A stretch of 64,000 nt of DNA, taken from the NCBI RefSeq assembly GCF_037042905.1, contig NC_087261.1, positions 25,316,317-25,380,316 on the forward strand, read 5' to 3'. This document shows, in pieces, positions 55,324-64,000 of the stretch. Numbering within the stretch: position 1 is the stretch's first letter; each line of letters begins with the position of its first letter. The DNA is from Lytechinus pictus (Eukaryota; Echinodermata; Echinoidea; Temnopleuroida; Toxopneustidae). The notes below the pieces were generated by a model that saw only the letters and a program-made list of their open reading frames with translations, was not told the origin of the DNA and did not search any database. Made by a program: the position numbers and the translations under genes.

Positions 55324-57595
55324 TCTATTCACAAAGGTGGTTTTAAATTTGTGGTCAGGATTAATGGCTTCACATCACAGAATCGAAACTACCTTTGTGA
55401 ATTCAGTACATTTAAGAGTTTGATTGTAAAAGCAGGGCCAACACTGTAAAACTCCCAAAATCAATTTAGACCTCATTACTTTCATCAAAAACCTCACAGT
55501 AGGTTTGTAATATGGGATAGAAGAGGAGGGGAGAGTTAGGATGGTCATAGATATGCAGTATACTTCTCTTAATTATCAGTTGGAAGTCAATGCTCAATTA
55601 ATATGGAATGTTTGTTTTTGTGTTTGTCACCAAGTAAATACTCAAACCCCTCCAAAACAGAAGGAATTGGAACACATGCTCAAATTGTCCTTTGACTTGC
55701 AGCAGAAGGGCAGTAAATTGTCCTTTGACTTGCAGCAGAAGGGCAGTAGATGCTCATTTGCAGCGACTTTCCATTCCAATGAGGCTGGCATAACGCCATT
55801 AGCTCAACAATTGAAAGATAAATTATTTGGGCGTGACAAGACACTTGCAATCGCTAGCAACTGAAGCTTGATTTGCACTTGAACACAAGTTTCTTCCAAT
55901 GTGCCGTAAGTCCCTTAAAATTAATTTGTTGAATACTGCATAGTCAGACAACAGGAGGGGACCCTTTTAAATTCAAGTTAAGGAAGAAATCAATATTAAT
56001 GAGAATCATTCAAGCCCACATCACCTTCCAAAAATGTAAATTTGATGTGTAAAAGCAAATGAGTCTATTCATGGTACTTATGATAAAAATGTCAACTCCA
56101 AATGATGTCAAAGATTAACAGTTAATATACATTTTTTTGGGTCGATGGTGCTAATTCCTCCTCAAACACAACTCAACATACTATAAAACTGCAAAGAGTA
56201 TTCCAAGGATACCTAGGGGTCTGTAACAAAGAGTTTCACCAATGTGTGACTGATATATTAAGATTGATTGCAATTATCATCAAGTATAATTGATGTAAAT
56301 CAGTCATGACGATCAACCATTATAGGTAAAAGAGAATGATTGCAGCAAACAATAATTTCAGGTCTTTTAAATGAAGATTAATTGTCACCATATTATCATG
56401 GACCTAGATCTGGAACATTAAAGTAGACCGTTTATGAAATCATGAAATTTTAGCTCAAACCGACAATTCTGATGATCACTAAACACAGAAAGGCATATGT
56501 GGGACAGTGTATTAATATTGCTTGGAATTCTGTGCTTATTTTGCTCATTCCTCAACAAATACACTTTTTTCCAGAGCCATTTGGCAAACATTTTTTTTTA
56601 TTTCTGCAGACAAAACATTTGGGTGTGGTCATTTTATTGGATTCTGTTCGAACTCATTTTAAGATCATTACCACAACTGTCATTTATCTTTAGTTTTTTT
56701 TGTTTGTTTGTTGTAATGGGCCCCAGGATGTGGAATGATAGCTATTATCAGGTAAAGATAAAGCACTTGGCAAAGTGATGTGCTGACAAGGATAACAATA
56801 ATAATTGTTTTCTCTCTCTTTCAAAAAGTTTAAAACGTATTTCAACTAAAACACCCCCCCCCCACCCTCCCTTCTTTTTATCGATTATCCACAATACCCC
56901 CACCAAGGTAATTTTTAGTTAGGTTATACAGAATCAGTGTTTGATTTTCAGGAACAAATATTAGTTAAAGAAAACGATCCATCTATTATACGAGACTGAG
57001 ATGGAAAAGGGAAAGAGACAGAAATGAACATGTGGTGCCGAGCCTCTGATAACACATGGGCAATTCCAATAAAATATTTCTTTTCAACCCCCATTTGTCT
57101 CCATCCTTACTTTACTTCAAGAACTGCACAAGCCCTGATAGTTTTAAAGTATTCCAACATTCCATATGAACTAAAAAAGGATACAGAGACAAACAACTTT
57201 TGGTAAGTTCTATAACTAAGGGCTTGGATGTACATACTTTATGGGATTGCCCAAATTTAAAACAAAATTAAATGAGAATGGTTTCCAGCAAACACAGAAT
57301 CCTGTTCAACTTGAAGGCATGATTATATGCTTTTAGTCACAAATGGATTGAATTTATAAACAAAACATGAAAAAGGGGTTGTGCACGTAAGATCTATGCA
57401 AATTAGCCAGTACGACCCATATAGTTCACTCCATGAAAAGTTGCAGAAGTTGTGAAGAATTTGAAAAAATGAAAGGTGAAGAGAGATGACCAAAACCCGC
57501 TAAACATCGACGAAGAGGGACTTTCTTGGGACAGGTTCCGGCAATGTGAAGTCCGGACTCTGGCATTGCGTATTTCTGTCGGAGGCAAGAGCTAC
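55324..57595. other. Intergenic stretch downstream of HM13 and the orphan gene
   Basis: No confident gene. It contains an exact 33-bp direct duplication at 55682-55747. A repeat at about 56470-56690 is related in part to 61340-61600 (inverted) and 11520-11660. A decayed retroelement-like fragment lies at 57024-57290. Confidence 0.5.
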
Positions 57596-57683
57596 TCATT
57601 TGGTCTTCTTTGCCTCTGGGGCTTTGCTTCCGTCTTTCTCCGTTGATGTCTCGCTTTCCTTTGGAACAGGATTGTCCTCATAC
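57596..57683 (-). CDS. HM13: HM13 last coding exon
   Basis: Acceptor CTTTTAG, stop TGA at 57598-57596. Encodes the cytosolic tail YEDNPVPKESETSTEKDGSK...EAKKTK with the KKXX motif. Confidence 0.95.
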
Positions 57684-60600
57684 CTAAAAGAGAAAAGTGG
57701 AGTAATAATGATTATAAAGCCAAAAAAACAAGTTTTGTCGTTACCCTACAGATCGAATAAAACCCACTTTTACGTTTTTTATTCAATTTAAAAAAACAAT
57801 ACTTAGTATCCACCACCCACCCTAATTCTCATAATCTTTCTGAATTTTCTCATTAAATTTTTTTAAATATAAATAGCAAGTGGTACGGTGTGGACGACTC
57901 TCATCTTCATTCTATTTGCATCATGCATGAGCACACAATAAGCGAGGGGTTCCCACCCCACACACAATGAAAAAATAGCATTTATATTTATCTCCAAAAA
58001 AAAAATAAAAACACAGATTGATACAAACCACTTAAGGCCACCATAATGTACAGGGTTCTATAAAGTTGGATTCATCTACAGAAAGCGAACACCCGAAGAT
58101 TTGTACAGAAAGCCTTCAATGGTCATCTACTGAACTAAATGCTATGGACTCGTGGGGTGTTGTGGCCCAGTGGATTAACCTTCAACCTTAAAACAGAGGG
58201 ACGTGGGTTCGATTCCCAGCCATGGCCTAATTTCCTTCAGCAAGAAATTTGCCCACATTGTGCTGCACTCAACCCAGGTGAGGTGAATGGGTACCGGCAG
58301 GAAGTAATTCTTCAAAAAGCTTTGAGCACCTCAATAGGTAGTCTAGGTTATCCAGAGTAAGATAGGAGCGCCTTGAGCACCTAACATGGATAGCCTATGT
58401 GCACCCAACAAATACCCTGTATCATCATTATTACTATCATTATTATTACTTACTTGAAGATGGCCTTAATATCCCCTTTGATAAGAGCTACGAAGAGAGG
58501 CAAGCCAATACAGGCGGGTACAAGGTATAGAAGTGCTGGTTGGGCATGCTTGAAGCAATGCATAACGGCTATCGTAGCCATCAGACCTAACAGATAGGCA
58601 GTTAAACCAGAGTTGAAATAAACGCGGGAGTCTTTTCTCCGGCTGTTGGATGAGCAAACATAAAAAATTGAATATTAATTATATAATTGCAACAATAATG
58701 GTAATAGAAATCCAACAATAATAGGACGAGTAAGGTGATTTTGCTTTATAGTATTTTTTTTTCTTCCTCTTCATCCTTTCATTCTTCCTCCGTCTCATCC
58801 TCATTCTCATGTTTCTCCCCTCCTCTTTCTTTCTGCTGCTCTTCTCCTTCAATTTCTCCTGTGTTTTCTTTTTACTTTTCCTACTTCTCCTCCTACCCCT
58901 CCTCCCTCCTCCCCTACTTCTCTTCCTCATTCCCATTTTCTCATACCCCCTCTCTCCTCCCCCTCCTCCTTTCTCCCCCTCCTCCTTTCTCCCCCTCCTC
59001 CCTCCTCCTCCTCCCTCTCCTCCTCCCTCTCCTCCTCCCCCTCCTCCTTTCTCCTCCTCCCCCTCCTCCTCGTTTCTCCTCCTCCTCCTCCTCCTCTCCT
59101 CTTCCTTCTCCTCCTCCCACTACTCCCCTCCCTCCTCCTCCCACTACTCCCCTCCTCTTCCCCCTCCTCCTCCTCCTCCCCCCTCATCTTCCTCCTTTTT
59201 CTCCTTCCATACTCACCTGACATCGAAGCGAAGCAGTAGAGCAATAAAGATTCCTGGAATTACAATATCCCCCAGACCCAACATGGCAAAGTTATTTGCC
59301 TCTAGCCCCTTCTCTAGTATGTCTTGTGGGAAGACCACTGAAATAAACAACAAAGAAAGGATCACCACTCTCAACATGCTATCTCAAGGAATGCAACGTA
59401 AAAGGATTCAAGCATTATTTACAAACAAGTATAACCTTTTGTCATGGTTTCAATTTACATACAGTAAAGCTCAATTGTAAAATTGATTATACTGGTATCC
59501 CTGCTATTAAAGCAGAAGATCTCTTTGGACAAGAGAAATATGTTTGGGAATAGAAGAAATTCAAATTACAGAAGGTATACTGTACACATGTCTTGCGTAA
59601 AATGGTGTCGAAATTGCTATGACTTGGGCGATTATTTGACTCATAGAAGGTTGACTCCTACAGAGTTAAATTAAAGATATATAAACAGTACTACAACCAC
59701 TTTCAAAGGGAATCAAGGAACACAAATTAGGATCTAGGCCCTGTAAGATAAAGCAATAGTGATTAACTGTAGAGTTTATTTTTACTCTTGATAATCCACA
59801 AACATCAGTGCAATCGATCAGAGAAATTAGACCCCAATTAATAAGCCAGTTCATTCCTAATGGGAAAGTTTGTTCAAATTACCTTTCCTTTCTTTTTAGG
59901 CAAATTTCAAAGCAAGGTTTTACGCAAGCATTCCTGATATAGAAGGATGCAGAAATTGCATAGACCAGGTGAATACAACAGCATGAGACTCTCATGAAGG
60001 CATTTGGTGCATTTCTACTTTGAATGTATAATGTATTCAGTCGCTAATGGGCGTATTGTTGCTTTCCAGTGGATCTGTTGAAAAGCACAATTCAACAGTA
60101 TAATCAATACATCAAAGTTGGAGCTTTAATATCTCATTGAATATTAAACCACCATGCCATCTGAGTTCAAAAATTACCTGCTTTCGACCATGCACAGTAT
60201 GGAACTAGATTATGTTACAGGGCTCTACTCAATATATGTTTTCTCATCCACTTAGAAAGGGAACCAAGTGCACCCCCACTTCACTTCCTTGGTCACCCCA
60301 TTCATCAACTTTGGAATACTCACATTTGATGGGAGCCTCAAAAGATTCGGCAAAGATCCCCACAATGTAACAATAACAATATCATAAATCCTTTTTGAGA
60401 TTGGGACCAATACCGTCCCCTCCCCCCCCCCCCTTCCCTAATTACCCTACTCATTCAAAGTTGAAATTTGGATACTCACATTTGATGGGAGCCTCAAAAG
60501 ACTTGGCAACGGTTACCATGACGTTTGTAGCAAACACCCAGAAGATATCATAGACGAAGAGCCCTCCTAATAATATAATACCAGTCATGATTGTATTTAG

Positions 60601-62653
60601 CTGGAGAAATTCAACGCCATTCAACGCAAACGCTAGTCCAAATATGTTGTTAGCTATCCAGTGCTAGAGACGAAAATGATACAGAAACAAAAATTATTGG
60701 AAATAGATACCAACTTAACCAAGCATATTTTATTTCAATCAAAATTATCTTGATACACTGCAGGGTGATGTATCCAAAGTGACACAAATGTATTTTGGGC
60801 CTTTGTTTCAGGGGTCAAGGTCAAAAGTCACCAAACTACAGACCCCCCTCCCCAACAAACACATGCTGACACAACTTATTCTCCTGCGACATTTGCTCCG
60901 GTCTTAATATCTCAGAGGGATAGCGTTAGAGAACAAGACTTAAACTCATCAGTGTCTTCTACCACCTCAGGTGCATTGTTGTGACCATATTAATTACCTT
61001 TTTCAAGAGATACCAAACACCAAATACTGCCCCCACACCAAGGCAGACCAAATCTTTGTTGTCAAACTCATAGTTCATCAATTCTGGAAAGAAAGAACAG
61101 ATAAATAGGAAAAATGTCAATGCATGTAAAATTGTGCTGATACCTGTATCCCTAAAAAGGTTAACTCAACCAGAATAAATGATTATGTGGAAATGTTGCA
61201 GTGTAGTGGTTCTGACTCTTGACTTGGAAACAAAGGGTTGTGTGTTCAAATCCTACTCCGGGACAGGAGGTTTTGGCAAGCCAGCAATCCACATTTTGCC
61301 ATTCCTTATCCTGTAACCTTAGCACAGAGTTACACTGTTGTTAAAGATAAATGCCAGTTGTGGTAACAATCTCAAAATGAGTTTTAACAGAATCCAATAA
61401 AATTACCACTCATGTGTTTGTATGTACTATAAATTAAAAAAAATATGTGCCCATCGGCTCTGTAAAAAAGTGTAATTGCTGGGAAATGAGCAAAAAAAGC
61501 ACAGAATTCCATAAAATGTGTGGGTTTTTGCAAGCAATATCAATACACTGTCCCACATAAGCCTTTTTGTGTTAGGAATTATAATAATTATCAGTTTTCA
61601 GCTAAGATTTTATGATTTCACAAAGATAGTTTACTTCAAAGTACCAGATCTATGATAGTATATTGGCAATTAACTTTGGTTTTAAAGACTTTCTCATGAA
61701 ATGATTTTTGCTGCAACAACTTTCTTTTACCTCTAAGTTGGACTTGAGCATATGGGCCCTACAGTTTAAAGATAGCCAACACTGTTATGTTACAATTCAT
61801 AAAATAATAGTTTGTAATATTTGTTTGTGACAGATTCAGGGGCATCTCCACTAAAAATTGTCTCCCTATAAAATAAGGTTTGGGGGATTTGAGAGGCCAT
61901 TAAAACTGAACTGCACTGAGAAGAAAATTGTCCATCGTCATGGATATTTCTAAAGCTAATATTCACAAGGTAAAGGTGCTTATGTCTGTTAAATTTCTGA
62001 AATCCCAATGTTAGACAAAATTTACTGCCAGAACCAAAGTATGAATTGTGTCTTAGAAAAATAAAAACCACTGACCTTCTTGTTTATCATCCTTTCCTCT
62101 GACAAATAGAAGATGATAGGGATCGTTAGGCATGGAGTCTGGTATCAACTTCCTCACTACTGGACTGGTGAATTGAAAACATAAAAAGAAAAAAAATAAT
62201 GATACAGCATTCTAATCATTGACAATGTCTTCACATAGCTTATAGGATCTATTGGTCATATCACTGACAAAGTTTTTTTGAATAGTATCAAGGGGAGTTT
62301 TTTAGAAATATGTTTCATCTGACAAGTTGACGGATCTAAAAACATTCCTTGATTCTGATTGGCTGAGAAGCACTGTTGCTATGGTAACTGTTGAATAAAA
62401 CCAGACTTGTTGGATAAAATGTCAGGAAAGATCCTTTCATGAAACACTAACCAGGTATACATGTATGTAAAGAAGACGAAAAGATAGAATGAATTAAAAC
62501 AGAAAGTAATGAAGGGAGAGAGACAGAAAAAGAAAGAAAGAAAGTTTAAGTATTTGATCACCCCACTCACCTGAGAATGTGTGCAAGAGCAAGCACTCCC
62601 AAGAAAAAGAAATAAACGGTCAGAAGTAGATTGATGTACTCCTTTGAAAAGAT
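57596..62653 (-). CDS. HM13: Signal peptide peptidase (minor histocompatibility antigen H13 homologue), last 7 exons
   Basis: ER multipass GxGD aspartyl protease that cleaves signal-peptide remnants within the membrane. Exons in transcript order: 62653-62571, 62164-62076, 61083-60998, 60663-60480, 59337-59217, 58642-58454, 57683-57596. They total 840 nt (279 residues plus stop), with GT/AG splice sites and a continuous frame. The product closely follows human HM13 from IFSQEYINLL to the end; about 100 N-terminal residues are missing and must be encoded beyond 62700, probably outside the window. Catalytic motifs: YD in GGLFVYDIFWVF, GxGD in AMLGLGDIVIPG (human Asp219 and Asp265), and QPALLYLVP carrying the PAL motif. 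The C-terminus is charged and ends KKTK, a KKXX ER-retrieval signal like human KKEK. No frame break is seen, so the gene looks functional. Confidence 0.96.
58153..58453 (+). mobile_element. tRNA-derived SINE abutting an HM13 splice donor
   Basis: Head GTTGTGGCCCAGTGGATTAA, B-box-like GTGGGTTCGATTCCC, body CTGCACTCAACCCAGGTGAG and GGTACCGGCAGGAAGTAATT, and a tail of ATT/ATC triplets running up to the exon edge at 58454. Confidence 0.88.
58454..58642 (-). CDS. HM13: HM13 coding exon with PAL motif
   Basis: Acceptor CCAACAG, donor TTCAA|GTAAGT. Encodes RRKDSRVYFNSGLTAYLLGL and FKHAQPALLYLVPACIGLPL, the last two transmembrane segments. Confidence 0.96.
58750..59212. repeat. Polypyrimidine/polypurine CTCCTC tract
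   Basis: About 460 bp of C/T on the plus strand, mostly CTCCTC and CCCCTCCTCC units, ending 5 bp before the HM13 donor at 59217. It gives spurious Ser/Pro/Leu-rich or Gly/Arg/Glu-rich frames. Confidence 0.95.
59217..59337 (-). CDS. HM13: HM13 exon with the GxGD catalytic motif
   Basis: Acceptor TATTTCAG, donor TCAG|GTGAGT. Encodes VFPQDILEKGLEANNFAMLG and LGDIVIPGIFIALLLRFDV. Confidence 0.97.
60304..60353 (-). pseudogene. Decayed duplicate of an HM13 exon end and donor
   Basis: TTGGAATACTCACATTTGAT and GGGAGCCTCAAAAGA match the true exon end at 60465-60500. The minus-strand remnant reads ESFEAPIK followed by a GTGAGT donor. It lies about 150 bp into the intron. Only the exon's last about 30 nt persist. 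Confidence 0.75.
60480..60663 (-). CDS. HM13: HM13 exon with the YD catalytic motif
   Basis: Acceptor TCTCTAG, donor AAAT|GTGAGT. Encodes HWIANNIFGLAFALNGVEFL and GGLFVYDIFWVFATNVMVTV then AKSFEAPIK. Confidence 0.97.
60998..61083 (-). CDS. HM13: HM13 exon ELMNYEF
   Basis: Acceptor TTTCCAG, donor AAAAAG|GTAATT. Encodes ELMNYEFDNKDLVCLGVGAV and FGVWYLLKK; human has ELLNYEFDTKDLVCLGLSS. Confidence 0.96.
61190..61330 (+). mobile_element. SINE head fragment
   Basis: GTGTAGTGGTTCTGACTCTT and GGTTGTGTGTTCAAATCC match the head of 27321-27661. The 3' part is missing. Confidence 0.7.
62076..62164 (-). CDS. HM13: HM13 luminal-loop exon
   Basis: Acceptor TTCACCAG, donor GAAG|GTCAGT. Encodes PVVRKLIPDSMPNDPYHLLF and VRGKDDKQE, the divergent loop matching human PFMNKFFPASFPNRQYQLLF. 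Confidence 0.92.
62571..62653 (-). CDS. HM13: First HM13 exon visible in the window
   Basis: Acceptor TTTGACAG, donor CTCAG|GTGAGT. Encodes IFSKEYINLLLTVYFFFLGV and LALAHILS, a transmembrane helix. The preceding exon was not found between 62654 and 64000. Confidence 0.95.
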
Positions 62654-64000
62654 CTGTCAAACAATGGAAAAAACAACAACAGTAAGAATGTGCATGTACC
62701 TGATGGATGATTTAATTTAAAGTCAATTTTATGGTTACCGGTATTGATTTTTTTTAACTTAATTTTTGTTTTTAAAGAGTCATGGTGCAACCAGAAGTTG
62801 GGTTTATTTTATAGAGGATACACAGAAAAAAGAAAAAATAATAATCTCAATGAAATTAAAATCTGCCCTGGCATATTTGTGCATTGAACACTCTCAGTAA
62901 AAGGAAGATTATGTAAAGACGATTAAGTACAGCATAGAATATACATGAAGGCGACGGACGATTTTGCCATCATGATAGCCGCCCAAATCGCCCCTAAAGT
63001 TCCCCCAAAATGCCTGCTTTGGGGAGACTATTCTTTCTAGAGGCGTCCCAGGATTTTTCAACATTAATTCTCAATATTATTTAGAATATCAATATTCTAA
63101 CTAGTAGATAGCAGAATGTTTGCTTCACTGCATAATTTCTTGCTACATGTACCCTTAAAAAGTAGCCCTTCAAATAAAATAAATAGCCCCAAAAATTCTG
63201 TAATCGCCCTAATATGAAAAAATAGCCCCCCCCCATAAAAATAATTTCCTACCCTGATAAAGTAGAATCAAAATACCAATAGGCTATGCAACAAAGCTGC
63301 ATACTTTTCTTTAGAGGCATATATACATGCAACCACAAAATAGCACAAGGTCATTCGCCACAATTTGTGGTTTTGGTTTTTCATAAATTTTTTTTTCAAT
63401 GGGACACAATTCAATCCAGGTTAAGATCACAAATTAATTCATTAAAAAGCAAACAGAATAATAATAAAAATTAATTCGGTTTTCATAACTATTTTTTTAA
63501 CACTGCATCTGCATTCTTACCAGCAATACTGTAACGATCCTGCAACTAGGATCGTGACGTAAACAATCAGCCCTGCGCATGACTATTGTTTACTCATTAT
63601 TTATAGCTGTTGCGAGAATTTATTCAACCGTGAGTATTATGTCTTTCGGTTATTATTAGAAATTACTTAAGATTTCATATTCCAAAATGATTAATGTATT
63701 AGGTTTTAATACGAGACCTCAATTTTTAATGAAGAAATGTTAGGAGATAAGTTGTTTTGCAGTTTTGTATGATCGAATTGGTGTAGATATAGATTGAATA
63801 CCGGTAATTCATCACTGGCTGTGTTTATGTACGTACATGGTAATTTGCATAAGAGCGCAGCCGGCGTATTTGCATAAGTGCGGATGAGCGCTTGGAGTGC
63901 ACACGTCCGATCGCAGCGCTGGCAGGTTTTGATAGATTTTTGACGAATTCATATCTTTTTAAGTATTGATATGAATGGTTCTGTATATATTTCATTGCAA
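62654..64000. other. HM13 intron or upstream sequence, no exon recognised
   Basis: No sequence matching the expected N-terminal part of signal peptide peptidase was found on the minus strand. The stretch holds a small inverted repeat CGATCCTGCAACTAGGATCG (about 63536-63555) and two ATTTGCATAAG octamer-like sites near 63843 and 63868. Confidence 0.5.

Noticed and set aside
58735-59480. 161- and 223-codon plus-strand frames and Gly/Arg/Glu-rich minus-strand frames
   Set aside because: Products of the CTCCTC tract; the latter part overlaps an HM13 exon on the other strand.
63520-63560. A possible tiny HM13 exon on the minus strand (CTGCAACTAG...CTG|GTAAGAATG)
   Set aside because: It does not encode the expected residues before IFSKEYINLL; the match is only a donor-like string.

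Overview
This is an animal genomic window: AT-rich, intron-rich, packed with repeats, and with no bacterial-style operons. Four protein-coding genes can be read from conserved proteins and splice sites. The tRNA-derived SINEs and the many short inverted-repeat elements, together with the protein similarities, suggest a marine deuterostome, most likely an echinoderm such as a sea urchin. That assignment is inference, because no species-diagnostic sequence was tested.

Layout. 1-1393 is a minisatellite. 2088-14098 (+) is a complete PPIE (cyclophilin-33) gene of 10 coding exons and 313 residues. 14.1-26.8 kb is intergenic, with foldback elements and a large GATA microsatellite. 26821-35020 (-) is a complete-looking coding sequence for the homeobox/telomere-binding protein HMBOX1 (6 coding exons, 430 residues). 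35.3-40.0 kb holds a 944-bp inverted-repeat element and further GATA/GATG arrays. 40464-42539 (+) is an intronless 691-residue, mostly disordered, probably nuclear protein that I do not recognise, behind a CpG-rich leader. 42.5-57.6 kb has no recognisable gene and is a mosaic of TIR/foldback elements and SINEs. 57596-62653 (-) holds the last 7 exons of signal peptide peptidase (HM13), with both catalytic aspartate motifs; its N-terminal exons lie beyond the right edge.

The genes are not an obvious functional unit: a spliceosomal prolyl isomerase, a telomere/transcription factor, an orphan nuclear protein and an ER intramembrane protease. PPIE and HMBOX1 converge, HMBOX1 and the orphan diverge, and the orphan and HM13 converge.

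The most unusual signals are structural. In PPIE intron 6 the 3' end of exon 6 with its splice donor is repeated five more times as decayed copies. The PPIE stop-codon region is itself tandemly repeated. A similar duplicated exon end lies in HM13. At least seven inverted-repeat elements are bounded by TTAA. A 1-kb palindrome has a loop that is an inverted copy of its own flank.
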